NCBI RefSeq assembly: GCF_001456935.1
Contig: NZ_KQ758485.1
Span: 234,944 to 298,943, forward strand
Direction: 5' to 3'
Origin: [Bacillus] enclensis
GTDB lineage: Bacteria; Bacillota; Bacilli; Bacillales; Bacillaceae_B
DNA length: 64,000 nt
Positions within the stretch are counted from its first letter, which is position 1. Every line of letters starts with the position of its first letter. This document shows positions 16,655-24,832 of the stretch, piece after piece. The notes beneath the pieces were generated by a model, which searched no databases, was not told the DNA's origin, and saw only the letters and a program-made list of their open reading frames with translations. The translations under genes were made by a program, and so were the position numbers.

Positions 16655-18475
16655 TTAATTTACATTCGTTATCAAAACTTCTTCCTTCTTATTGGCTAAG
16701 CTCAGCACGTACTGAGCTAAATAATCCGGTTCATATACTTGATGGTTTTCTACCAAATTGGATACACGCCCATAATCAAACTCCACCGTCTTCCCGATGA
16801 AGATTTTAGGGAAAACAGCTTCACCATGAACCTCATTCTCCCCAAGAAGCTCCTCATACATCTTCTCCCCGGGACGAATGCCCGCATACTTTATCCCAAT
16901 CTCATCTATTGAATAACCAGACAGCTTAATAAGATTCTTAGCCAGATCAACAATCTTAACCGGCTCCCCCATATCCAGCACAAAAATCTCTCCACCCCGT
17001 GCCAAAGCACCCGCTTGCATAACAAGTCGCGAAGCTTCCGGAATCGTCATAAAGTATCTGGTCATATCCGGATGCGTTACCGTAACCGGACCGCCGGTTT
17101 GAATCTGTCTTTTAAATAAAGGAATAACCGAGCCGCGGCTTCCAAGTACGTTCCCGAAACGCACAGCAACAAAATTAGTCTTGCTGTTCTTATCAAGATT
17201 CTGAATCACCATTTCCGCTATCCGTTTCGTCGACCCCATCACGTTCGTCGGGTTGACGGCTTTATCCGATGAGACCAGGACAAATGTGCCGACGCCGAAT
17301 GTATCAGCGGCTTCTGCCACATTCTTCGTCCCGATAACATTGTTCTTAACAGCTTCTTTAGGGTTATATTCCATTAATGGAACATGCTTATGTGCCGCAG
17401 CATGATAGACAACATCCGGTGTATGTACTTCCATCACTTCAAAAATGCGGTTTCTATCCTGGATATCCGCAATCACAGGGATGATTTCAAATTCCTCCTT
17501 ATATTTATTGCGAAGCTCCATATCAATTGTATAGATGGAGTTTTCGCCGTGCCCTAACAGAAGGAGTTTGTTCGGTTTGAACTTGCTCACCTGACGGCAG
17601 ATTTCGGAACCAATCGATCCGCCTGCGCCTGTGACAAGGATCGTTTTACCTGTCAATTTTTCAGAAATGCTCTTGATATCCAGTTCTACCGGTTCACGTC
17701 CGAGAAGGTCTTCCACCTGTACATCACGGAACTGGTTGACGGAGACTTTACCTGACACGATATCCTCGATCATCGGCATGATCTGAGTCTTGGCATTCGT
17801 CTTGCTACATTCCTGGTACACTTCCTGCAGCTGACCTTTTCTGAGTGAAGGAATGGCGATGATGATATTTTCAACTTGGTACTTCTCCACGATTTCCGGG
17901 ATGTCTTTCGTTCCGCCGAGGACGGTCACCCCGTAAATTTCAAGCTTCTGTTTCTTGGGTGAATCATCAATGAAGCCGACCGGCATGAGATCGGTGTCAC
18001 TGCTCTTGATCAATTGACGCACAAGCATGGACCCGGCCGACCCCGCACCGATGATCAATGCACGCTTCTTTGTCTGCTGGTTCTTCATATACAGATCGCG
18101 GTACATCCTCCAGGAGAATCTGGAGCCGCCGATCAGAATCATATGCAGCATCCAGGTAACGAGCAGGATGCGTCTGTATACAGTACCTGTGATGGCAAAC
18201 TGAAGGACGCCCGTCGTCAGAACCGAGAACGTGACGGCCCTCAGTATCGCCATGACCTCGCCGACACTCGCATATTCCCATGCCCTGTGATAAAGGCGGT
18301 AGATGAATGCGAATAGATGGTGGCTGACTAGCAGCACAATCGAACTGAATACGATGACCGACATGTCATATGACTGGTATGCTGCGAGAAGTATGTAATA
18401 ACCGATATAAATAGCCGTAAGCACGATAATGGAATCCAGCAGCATCAACAGTGAGACCCGTTTCGTATAACTCAT
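16655..18475 (-). CDS. epsC: UDP-N-acetylglucosamine 4,6-dehydratase (EpsC/PglF/CapD-like)
   Basis: Membrane-bound nucleotide-sugar dehydratase. Four N-terminal hydrophobic segments (about 1-120) are followed by a Rossmann CoA-binding-like domain (RALIIGAGSAGSMLVRQL) and the catalytic SDR domain with ILVTGAGGSIGSEICRQVSK, ADIQDRNRIFEVM and SSDKAVNPTNVMGSTKRIAE, in which Met replaces the usual catalytic Tyr, as in PglF/CapD. It converts UDP-GlcNAc to UDP-4-keto-6-deoxy-GlcNAc (QuiNAc-4-keto). 606 aa, full length. It is the first of the contiguous dehydratase, aminotransferase, transferase, acetyltransferase set on the minus strand, so the window encodes a complete diacetylbacillosamine route. 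A TTCGACA Spo0A-type box lies 46 bp upstream. Confidence 0.93.
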   Translation of the reverse strand: MSYTKRVSLLMLLDSIIVLTAIYIGYYILLAAYQSYDMSVIVFSSIVLLVSHHLFAFIYRLYHRAWEYASVGEVMAILRAVTFSVLTTGVLQFAITGTVYRRILLVTWMLHMILIGGSRFSWRMYRDLYMKNQQTKKRALIIGAGSAGSMLVRQLIKSSDTDLMPVGFIDDSPKKQKLEIYGVTVLGGTKDIPEIVEKYQVENIIIAIPSLRKGQLQEVYQECSKTNAKTQIMPMIEDIVSGKVSVNQFRDVQVEDLLGREPVELDIKSISEKLTGKTILVTGAGGSIGSEICRQVSKFKPNKLLLLGHGENSIYTIDMELRNKYKEEFEIIPVIADIQDRNRIFEVMEVHTPDVVYHAAAHKHVPLMEYNPKEAVKNNVIGTKNVAEAADTFGVGTFVLVSSDKAVNPTNVMGSTKRIAEMVIQNLDKNSKTNFVAVRFGNVLGSRGSVIPLFKRQIQTGGPVTVTHPDMTRYFMTIPEASRLVMQAGALARGGEIFVLDMGEPVKIVDLAKNLIKLSGYSIDEIGIKYAGIRPGEKMYEELLGENEVHGEAVFPKIFIGKTVEFDYGRVSNLVENHQVYEPDYLAQYVLSLANKKEEVLITNVN

Positions 18476-18536
18476 ATAATAAATCCCTTCTTTACTCTTA
18501 TTTTTTCAACTGACCCTGAATTCGACAAAATAAATA

Positions 18537-18571
18537 CCTAAGGAAAATGTACGGTATACCCTTTCCTTAGG
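18537..18571 (-). terminator. Terminator-like hairpin upstream of the dehydratase gene
   Basis: CCTAAGGAAA (18537-18546) pairs with TTTCCTTAGG (18562-18571). Read on the minus strand the stem is followed by TATTTATTTT. It sits within the operon between the small gene and the dehydratase gene, so it would cut expression unless read through. Confidence 0.7.
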
Positions 18572-18579
18572 CATTTAGG

Positions 18580-18720
18580 TTATTTTTCTTGCTTTATCCT
18601 TTGGTTGATTGCTTGGTTGACAAGGTTCTGGATTTCTTTCAAATGTTCGACCGGTGCGTCCTGATAGATATAGCGGACGGCTTTCTTGATGCTTTTCGGC
18701 ATGGTTTTGAAGGTGCTCAT
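18580..18720 (-). CDS. Small protein of unknown function (46 aa)
   Basis: A 46-residue basic protein beginning MSTFKTMPKSIKKAVRYIYQ and ending in a probable helix with NLVNQAINQRIKQEK. No signal peptide or membrane segment. The ATG at 18720 has AAGGGAGAAG just upstream; a longer 61-aa frame from 18765 lacks a site. I do not recognise the family. It is placed between the structured intergenic region and the terminator-like hairpin before the dehydratase gene, so it is likely the first gene translated after the candidate antitermination RNA. Function unknown. Confidence 0.6.
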   Translation of the reverse strand: MSTFKTMPKSIKKAVRYIYQDAPVEHLKEIQNLVNQAINQRIKQEK

Positions 18721-18853
18721 TTCTTCTCCCTTATGTAATTGAATGTTGTTTATAAATTTATACATTTATTCATTTCATTTACTCCAAATGAATAACTTAC
18801 ATAAAACGCTTTCATTGCCTTACTTTACTTGTTTACTTTAATATAGTAATTGT

Positions 18854-19020
18854 GGGCATCTAACCCTTCCTCACATCCCACCACTGACGACGAGCGTCTA
18901 AGGTAAAGTTTCTTCTTCACCCACGGCGAGACCGAGTGCCTCCATTGGTAACGGATAGGAGACATTCCCTAAATATCTATTGTTGTCCATATATTTCATA
19001 TGCAGCTCACAACGACAATA
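18854..19020 (-). ncRNA. Structured leader, candidate EAR (eps-associated) antitermination RNA
   Basis: Between the phosphatase gene and the small gene the minus strand folds into a series of stems. TATTGTCGTTGT pairs with ACAACAATA (18979-19020). GTCTCC pairs with GGAGGC. CACTCGG pairs with CCGTGGGTG (18918-18938). GGG pairs with CCC around 18854-18866. In Bacillus subtilis an EAR RNA occupies the equivalent place in the eps operon (after the regulatory genes, before epsC) and lets polymerase pass internal terminators. Location and fold fit; I cannot score the covariance model, so the identity is inferred. Confidence 0.45.
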
Positions 19021-19053
19021 GTACATTAGGACCCTATTAAAAATTCAACTACC

Positions 19054-19821
19054 TTAGAATATCCCCAGGAATTTTCTCTTTTTAACCTTCTCTGGAATTT
19101 CTTTATAAATATTTTTCCCCTCTACTAACAGATCGGCATTCTCTGTAAAGTAGTACACCATATCGATTCCGTAAGTATGTTCTATCTCATCCAGCGCCTT
19201 GCTCATATTGAATGTTCGGGATGATGTGTTATGTGCATCTGACGCGATGAAGTGAGTGAGATTCGCTTCGATTAATTGCTTCGAGAACTTCTGGATGTTT
19301 TTCCCGAAATGCCCTGTAAGACTTGAAGCCGTAATCTGCGTTGCAGCCCCATTTTTCACGAGGTTGTACAGTTTGTCGGGATGAGAGATCAATTCCGCAT
19401 TACGTTCGGGATGGACGATCACCGGAATCAACCCTTCATTTTGAATATCGAAAAACAGACGGTCTGTATACCTCGGTACAGAATTGGATGGGAATTCCAC
19501 AAAGATATATGATGAATGAATATTTAGGGGTAAAATCTCCCCATTCAGATAGTCCTCGATGATTTCACCGTAGATTCGGCATTCCTGACCCGGCAATACA
19601 ACTAAATCGATCTGCTGATTTTTCAGTTCCTCATTCACTCTGTCGACCAAAGGCAGGATGTCCGACTTCGCATTTCTATATGAATTGTTCATATGGTGGG
19701 GAGTGGCAATGATGGTCTGGATTCCTTCCGACACAGCGGTTTTCGCCATTTCGACCGTCTCTTCCATCGTCTGCGCACCGTCATCGATTCCAGGTAATAT
19801 ATGACTATGGATATCGATCAT
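19054..19821 (-). CDS. CpsB/CapC-type PHP-domain tyrosine-protein phosphatase (YwqE-like)
   Basis: Metal-dependent PHP phosphatase that removes phosphate from the tyrosine cluster of the cognate bacterial tyrosine kinase. MIDIHSHILPGIDDGAQTME at the N-terminus gives the HxH metal site; IIATPHHM, VHPERN and ASDAHN supply further metal ligands in family order. About 255 aa. The ATG at 19821 has GGAGG 9 nt upstream; the GTG at 19842 lies upstream of that site. It follows the kinase gene by about 110 bp, in a gap that contains a TGTCGAA box (19910-19916). It controls polymer length or output together with the two genes upstream. Confidence 0.92.
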   Translation of the reverse strand: MIDIHSHILPGIDDGAQTMEETVEMAKTAVSEGIQTIIATPHHMNNSYRNAKSDILPLVDRVNEELKNQQIDLVVLPGQECRIYGEIIEDYLNGEILPLNIHSSYIFVEFPSNSVPRYTDRLFFDIQNEGLIPVIVHPERNAELISHPDKLYNLVKNGAATQITASSLTGHFGKNIQKFSKQLIEANLTHFIASDAHNTSSRTFNMSKALDEIEHTYGIDMVYYFTENADLLVEGKNIYKEIPEKVKKRKFLGIF

Positions 19822-19933
19822 TGCCATCACCCTCCATTTCACTAGTTCTTTTATCTTATCAACATCTATTATTTTACTACACTAGGTATTTTTGTAAACA
19901 GGCGAAAAATGTCGAATGGACACTTTTTATCTG

Positions 19934-20638
19934 TTATCTTTTTCCATAATAATAGTAATAGCTTGTATCCTTCACTTCGCGGTTGTTCAGCACCACTCCC
20001 AGGAGCTTCCCTTTTGTCGCCTGAAGAAGATCTTTAGCTTTCTGTGCCCCTTCGATTTCAGTCGTACCGGAACTCACCACAAGGACAGTCCCGTCACACT
20101 GATTCGCAAGCACCTGGGCATCCGTGACAGCCAGGACAGGCGGCGTATCAAAGATCACCAAATCATAATCCCCATACACGTCGACCAGGAACTCTTCCAT
20201 TGACCGTGAGCTCAGAAGCTCGGCCGGATTTGGCGGCACCGGACCGCATGTCAGCAGGTCAAGGTGATCGACATCCGATGGATGAACGACTTCCCTCAGG
20301 GTCTTCTGTCTCGTGAGCACAGTCGTGAAACCGAATGTATTAGTCAGGTTGAACGTATAATGGGCCGTCGGCTTGCGCATATCCGCGTCTACAAGCAGCA
20401 CGCTCTTCCCCTGCTGCGCGAAGACCACGGCAAGGTTCGCTGCCGTCGTGGATTTCCCTTCCCCAGGGCCGGATGATGTGACCATGATCGAGCGCAGGTC
20501 ACGGTCGACAGATGAGAAGTTGATATTCGTACGGATCGTTTTGTATTGTTCTGAAATAGGTGACTTTGGATCCGACTTCGTTATAAGCTTACGTTTCGTA
20601 TTCATCATGAGTTTTTTCAGTTTTTTACTGTTAGCCAA
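19934..20638 (-). CDS. CpsD/CapB-family tyrosine-protein kinase (YwqD/EpsB-like)
   Basis: Cytoplasmic BY-kinase that autophosphorylates a C-terminal tyrosine cluster and regulates polysaccharide assembly. Walker A is TSSGPGEGKSTTAANLAVVF, Walker A' VLLVDADMRKP, Walker B LVIFDTPPVLAVTDAQ; the C-terminus ends KDTSYYYYYGKR with five consecutive tyrosines. The likely start is a TTG at 20638 with GAGGTG 6 nt upstream; a GTG at 20647 is possible. It overlaps the end of the membrane adaptor gene by 8 bp, as expected for the activator-kinase pair. Confidence 0.92.
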   Translation of the reverse strand: MANSKKLKKLMMNTKRKLITKSDPKSPISEQYKTIRTNINFSSVDRDLRSIMVTSSGPGEGKSTTAANLAVVFAQQGKSVLLVDADMRKPTAHYTFNLTNTFGFTTVLTRQKTLREVVHPSDVDHLDLLTCGPVPPNPAELLSSRSMEEFLVDVYGDYDLVIFDTPPVLAVTDAQVLANQCDGTVLVVSSGTTEIEGAQKAKDLLQATKGKLLGVVLNNREVKDTSYYYYYGKR

Positions 20639-21371
20639 CTTTCTCACCTCTCACACGGGAGCTGCCTTCCGAACGGTTTCGTGACTTTTTCTCATCCTGA
20701 TCGGAAATGCGCGCAATCGAACCAAGTACCGGGACACCCAATAATTTTTCCACTTCATGTTCTGTTTTGATTGTATTGTCCAGGAACTCCAGTAAGAAGG
20801 CCAAACCGACACCGATCATTAAGCCAACGACTGTTGCGATGGCAATGTTTAAGTATGGCTGAGGTTTGACAGGTGATTGATTCGCTTCTGCAGGAGTAAG
20901 GATCGTCACATTGTCTACATTCATGATATTGACCACTTCTTTTTGGAAAACTTCCGCTGTCTTGTTTGCAATCAGGGCAGCCTGCTCCGGGTCTGTATCC
21001 TGCACTGTAATACTCATAACTTGCGATTGATCCTTGTTTCCTACTGTTATTCTTCCATCAAGATCTGAAGCACTTACATTGCCGTCAAGTTCACCAGACA
21101 CTTTTTCAAGGATATTCCGGCTTTTGATGATATCGCTGTACGTATTGATCAATTGAAGGTTGGTCTGGATTTCTCCGGTATTGAACCCGGGCTGGCCGGC
21201 TGATTTGGACTGGTTGACTAAAAGCTCAGAGGTTGATTGATAAACCGGGGTTAAAAGAAAAAAGCTGACCGCTCCGCTGACCAGGATGGCCGTCAGGGTA
21301 ATCAGAATGATTAGTCTGATGCGCTTCTGCAATGTTTCCATCAACTCGCGCAAACTGATAGTTTCTTCCAT
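20631..21371 (-). CDS. Wzz/YveK-type chain-length and kinase-activator membrane protein (CapA/EpsA-like)
   Basis: Polysaccharide co-polymerase with two membrane helices: IRLIILITLTAILVSGAVSF near the N-terminus and YLNIAIATVVGLMIGVGLAF near the C-terminus. Between them lies the Wzz domain starting TPVYQSTSELLVNQ. The cytoplasmic tail activates the separately encoded BY-kinase. 246 aa, typical for Gram-positive CapA/EpsA. The ATG at 21371 has AGGAGGAAATC upstream. It is the first gene of the minus-strand operon that runs to 5855, so the promoter should lie in 21372-21585. Confidence 0.92.
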   Translation of the reverse strand: MEETISLRELMETLQKRIRLIILITLTAILVSGAVSFFLLTPVYQSTSELLVNQSKSAGQPGFNTGEIQTNLQLINTYSDIIKSRNILEKVSGELDGNVSASDLDGRITVGNKDQSQVMSITVQDTDPEQAALIANKTAEVFQKEVVNIMNVDNVTILTPAEANQSPVKPQPYLNIAIATVVGLMIGVGLAFLLEFLDNTIKTEHEVEKLLGVPVLGSIARISDQDEKKSRNRSEGSSRVRGEKVG

Positions 21372-21585
21372 GATTTCCTCCTAATTCAAAAGAAAAATAT
21401 GTAAATAATGGCGATTCCTGTTGTCTTTTCTCTGTTTTCTTGTCATAATTTTAATAGAAATGTAACATTGTTACCATTCTTATCTATTAAACTACAATTT
21501 CTTGTAAATGAAAAGACCAATTACAATATTGGTAAGTATTTCTTTTGATCTATTTTCATATTTTACATATATCGGGGGATTCTCT
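21372..21585. other. Divergent promoter region of the polysaccharide operon
   Basis: The 214-bp gap between the operon (minus) and the SGNH gene (plus) must hold both promoters. A small palindrome GTAACATTGTTAC (21462-21474) could be a regulator site. I could not fix -35/-10 boxes with confidence. Confidence 0.4.
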
Positions 21586-22359
21586 ATGAAAAACTTCTTA
21601 TTAATTGTATTTGGACTTATTTGTATTGCACTGCTTTATATAGGAAACCAATATTGGCTGGAACGCATTGCCGGGGCCCCCGCAACTCCGGCCGCGGGCG
21701 GGGTGGAGGAAGAGACTGCTTCCGGGCAGGTTGAAAAAGTCCAGGACGATCCCCTCGTTTCCAACTGGCCGGCAAACGCCCGTGAACAATATAAAGAATC
21801 GGTTAAAGATGGATTCGTATATAAGATTGCACTCGTCGGATCTGATGCTTTGGGTTCCGGGGAAGGCGGCTGGAGCGAACTGTTGAAAGAGGAGCTTTCT
21901 TCTGAATACGGTGGGCAGGTTGAAGTATCCATCTTCGAAGAAGACACCACTTCTGTAGAGTTTCTTGAAGGGGATGTATATGAAGATGTCCTGTCTTTCC
22001 AGCCTGACCTCGTCCTGTTCGAACCGTTCACCCTCACCGATAATTCCATCGGCGTCCCGGTCGAACGCAATCATGAAAGCATCCAGACTTTCTACGAAGA
22101 TCTGAAGGAGGAGAACAGCAGCGTCGAACTGATCCTTCAGCCTTCCTATCCGATTGAGGGGGCGACCTATTACCCGAAACAAGTCGACGAGTTGAAGACA
22201 TTCGCAGAAGAGAATGACTTTACTTATCTTGATCACTGGACGGAATGGCCTGAGGAAGAAGAGCTCGAGGAGTATCTCCTCCCTTCACAGGAAGGTCCGA
22301 ATGAGCAGGGACATGAGCTGTGGGCGGATTATTTGATCGATTTTTTTATAGCAGAATAA
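21586..22359 (+). CDS. SGNH/GDSL-hydrolase-like membrane-anchored protein
   Basis: A 257-aa protein with an N-terminal membrane anchor (LLIVFGLICIALLYIGNQYW), an Ala/Gly/Glu linker, then an SGNH-type fold. IALVGSDALGSGEGGWSELL occupies the nucleophile block, FQPDLVLFEPFTLTDN the second block, and EGPNEQGHELWADYLIDFF the C-terminal block with the His. The first block is GSDAL, not GDSL. Such proteins are often carbohydrate esterases or surface de-/acetylases next to polysaccharide loci; substrate unknown. The ATG at 21586 is chosen because GGGGG lies 7 nt upstream; a longer frame from 21508 lacks a site. Confidence 0.7.
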   Translation: MKNFLLIVFGLICIALLYIGNQYWLERIAGAPATPAAGGVEEETASGQVEKVQDDPLVSNWPANAREQYKESVKDGFVYKIALVGSDALGSGEGGWSELLKEELSSEYGGQVEVSIFEEDTTSVEFLEGDVYEDVLSFQPDLVLFEPFTLTDNSIGVPVERNHESIQTFYEDLKEENSSVELILQPSYPIEGATYYPKQVDELKTFAEENDFTYLDHWTEWPEEEELEEYLLPSQEGPNEQGHELWADYLIDFFIAE

Positions 22360-22476
22360 TGGTGTCTCTCTCTTTCTTGTGAACATTCATTGAATAGTAA
22401 ATAATTGACTATTCAAACGGCCAATATTTTGATATGTTAACTAGTAGGCTATTTTTAAAAAGGTGAGGAAACGAAT

Positions 22477-23409
22477 ATGAGAGCTGAGAAACATAAAAAG
22501 AAGAAACGCACGTGGCTGCGCGTGGTGGGGATTGTCCTTCTCCTGATGGTACTTGGCGGAGGGGCTTATGCGTACAGCGTCTACCACTCCCTGAACAGCG
22601 CTGTCGAGACAATGCACAAACCGATTAATCGTGAAAAATCGGACAAGCGGACTGAAGAAGTGAAATTCCAGGAACGAGATCCATTCTCCGTGCTGCTCAT
22701 GGGCGTGGATGAACGGAAGAACGACAAGGGCCGCTCCGATACGATGATCGTCCTGACCGTCAATCCTGATACGAAATCCGTGAAGATGCTGAGCATCCCG
22801 CGTGATACGCTGACGGATATCGTCGGTCACGGCACCCGGGATAAGATTAACCATGCTTACGCTTTCGGCGGCGTGGAAATGGCAATGGATACGGTTGAAG
22901 AGATGCTGGATATTCCGATTGATTATTATGTACAGATCAATATGGAAGGATTCGAGGATATCGTAGACGCGGTCGGAGGCATTACCGTCAACAACGACTT
23001 GAGTTTTGACGCAGGCGGCTATTCATTCCATGAAGGACAGGTGGACTTGAACGGCAAGAAAGCTCTCGCGTATTCGAGAATGCGCTACGATGACCCGCGC
23101 GGCGACTTCGGCAGACAGATCCGCCAGCGCCAGATCATCCAGGGAATCATCTCGGAAGGGGCAAGTGTCAAAAGCCTTTGGAAATTTGATGATATCTTCG
23201 ATGCATTGGGAAGCAACGTAAAGACGAACATCGAGTTCAACGAGATGGTGGATATCCAGAAGCATTATAAGGATGCTTCCAATGATATTGAACAGATCAA
23301 GATCGAGGCCGGTTCCGGTACGAGGATCGATAATATCTATTATTATGTGATCCCGGAAGAGGAGATTGCGAGACTGCAAGGACTCTTGAAGGAACATTTG
23401 GAGCTGTGA
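22477..23409 (+). CDS. LytR-CpsA-Psr (LCP) family protein
   Basis: Membrane-anchored phosphotransferase that links undecaprenyl-bound glycopolymers to peptidoglycan. A short basic N-terminus precedes one membrane helix (LRVVGIVLLLMVLGGGAYAY). The extracellular LCP domain shows VLLMGVDERKNDKGRSDTMI, LSIPRDTLTDI, DKINHAYAFGG and ALAYSRMRYDDPRGDFGRQI with the conserved Arg and Asp residues that bind the pyrophosphate lipid. 310 aa. The ATG at 22477 follows AGGTGAGG. Its closeness to the divergent polysaccharide operon suggests it attaches that polymer; a second LCP gene is at 43770. Confidence 0.93.
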   Translation: MRAEKHKKKKRTWLRVVGIVLLLMVLGGGAYAYSVYHSLNSAVETMHKPINREKSDKRTEEVKFQERDPFSVLLMGVDERKNDKGRSDTMIVLTVNPDTKSVKMLSIPRDTLTDIVGHGTRDKINHAYAFGGVEMAMDTVEEMLDIPIDYYVQINMEGFEDIVDAVGGITVNNDLSFDAGGYSFHEGQVDLNGKKALAYSRMRYDDPRGDFGRQIRQRQIIQGIISEGASVKSLWKFDDIFDALGSNVKTNIEFNEMVDIQKHYKDASNDIEQIKIEAGSGTRIDNIYYYVIPEEEIARLQGLLKEHLEL

Positions 23410-23416
23410 GTATAAG

Positions 23417-23448
23417 AAAACCCGTGCTGCGGACCAGCACGGGTTTTT
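23417..23448. terminator. Bidirectional terminator between LCP gene and 23448 gene
   Basis: CCCGTGCTG (23421-23429) pairs with CAGCACGGG (23435-23443), with A residues before and six T after; it serves both converging genes. Confidence 0.9.
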
Positions 23449-24005
23449 TATCTGGATTCTTTCTTCTGTTTCTGGAGGAATGCTTCCTCGGCCTCTGGAT
23501 TAAGCAGTCCCGTGGCAATTCCGACCGTTCCCTCCTGAAGACGCCAGATGGCATTATGATCCTTCACTGCATTGGAGAAGTCTCCTTCTTTCCAATTCTT
23601 CAGGATCCCCCTGTAGAGATCTTCATGTTCATATTTATTGGTTTCCAGCTGACCCAATAAGAAATCGATCCGCTCCCCCGTAATTTCAAAGAAGGACCAC
23701 TTTTCTTTTGCCTGCACCTTTTGGTGGCTCATGGCATGGATATATTGCTGCATATGTGTTTCCTTTAAAGGTGTCCTTACGTCATTTTCAAATGGGTTTG
23801 AATTATTGGCTTCAACCGAAGAATCCGGCTTATCTGCATCCGCATCGGCTGTTGCAGCGGATTCTGCTGCGCTGCCTGCTTCAGCACTTCCAGCCGTTTC
23901 GGAATCCCTTGCCGGCTGATCGAGGCTGCCCACCACGAGATAAACTCCCATCACCGTCACTAACAAGACACTTCCTAAGATGTACATAACAAGTTTCTTG
24001 CTCAT
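23448..24005 (-). CDS. Secreted/membrane-anchored protein, probable DUF6241 family
   Basis: A 185-aa protein with an N-terminal signal anchor (VMYILGSVLLVTVMGVYLVV), a low-complexity Ala/Glu/Asp linker (about 30-65) and a helical globular domain with NPFENDVRTPLKETHMQQYI, MSHQKVQAKEKWSFFEITGE and RIDFLLGQLETN. I recall this as a Bacillaceae domain of unknown function (DUF6241), from memory only. The ATG at 24005 is followed by a basic start. It is a single gene, convergent with the LCP gene. Function unknown; it faces the cell exterior. Confidence 0.65.
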   Translation of the reverse strand: MSKKLVMYILGSVLLVTVMGVYLVVGSLDQPARDSETAGSAEAGSAAESAATADADADKPDSSVEANNSNPFENDVRTPLKETHMQQYIHAMSHQKVQAKEKWSFFEITGERIDFLLGQLETNKYEHEDLYRGILKNWKEGDFSNAVKDHNAIWRLQEGTVGIATGLLNPEAEEAFLQKQKKESR

Positions 24006-24311
24006 CCCATCTCTCCCTTTTTCTTCCTGTGTTATTGATTTCGTTATCTGACGCCTGAATTCCTCCTTTCCTCCGTTAGTTAACTGCCGTTGATTACATT
24101 GATGACATTAAGAATCCCCACACCAACAAGATTGGTAGATAAGGAAAATTATGAAAGAAAGTATTGAAATCACTTTGATTTAATAGTTAAATAGACTATG
24201 TGTATTTTTACCTATTAGAGTATATTTTTACTGCATTTATATATATTGTATTTAATTTCTGTAAAAAAATAGGTGAATGTATTCAATTAAACAATAAAGG
24301 AGATCGGAATA
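24006..24311. other. Divergent AT-rich intergenic region
   Basis: 306 bp between the 23448 gene (minus) and the zinc-ribbon cluster (plus). AT-rich, with AAGGAG before the TTG at 24312 at its right end. No RNA, repeat or confident promoter boxes recognised. Confidence 0.5.
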
Positions 24312-24809
24312 TTGTCTACTAATCTGCAATCGAAATTGGGTGAAGGCCTTTCCAAATTCCAGGGAGGCATCGAACAGGGAAAGCTTAAATTACAAACCGT
24401 CCAGGAAATCAATAAGATCAAGAAAGAAATGCACGATGTCTCTGTTAAGAAATCCAAGATGCTAATGGAAGTGGGGCAAAGCGCTTATAAGAAAATCAGG
24501 AACAGCGAGCTGCAAGATCAGGAATTGATGGAACTCACGGCTAAACTGACTGAGTTGGATCACTCCATCTACGAAGCTGCTAGAAAAATCGCTGAGTTGA
24601 AGAGCAGCCCTGATCAAAATGTGATCGTCTGCCCTTCCTGCAGCACCCCGAACGAGCCTGACGCCAAATTCTGCGGCGGCTGCGGTTCAAAAGTCGAAAA
24701 AGCGAATGAACTTGAGAGTGATTCAGGTAAAGTGTGCGGCGGCTGCAGCGAGCCGTTAGCACTCGAAGCAAATTATTGCCACTGCTGCGGAACAAAGGTC
24801 ACAGCCTAG
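24312..24809 (+). CDS. Zinc-ribbon protein with N-terminal coiled coil
   Basis: A 165-aa cytoplasmic-type protein. The first ~100 residues are helical and charged (EINKIKKEMHDVSVKKSKML, then LTELDHSIYEAARKIAELKS), likely a coiled coil. Two zinc ribbons follow: CPSCSTPNEPDAKFCGGCG and CGGCSEPLALEANYCHCCG, each with two CxxC knuckles. The TTG start at 24312 has AAGGAG 9 nt upstream. It is the first of three consecutive zinc-ribbon genes (24312, 24833, 26384), probably one operon. No enzymatic motif is visible; a protein-interaction role is inferred. Confidence 0.75.
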   Translation: MSTNLQSKLGEGLSKFQGGIEQGKLKLQTVQEINKIKKEMHDVSVKKSKMLMEVGQSAYKKIRNSELQDQELMELTAKLTELDHSIYEAARKIAELKSSPDQNVIVCPSCSTPNEPDAKFCGGCGSKVEKANELESDSGKVCGGCSEPLALEANYCHCCGTKVTA

Positions 24810-24832
24810 AATAGAAAGGAGGAATACAGACT

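Noticed and set aside
18800..18816. cre site (TGAAAGCGTTTTAT on the minus strand)
   Set aside because: Two mismatches at the conserved 3' end of the consensus and no promoter placed near it.
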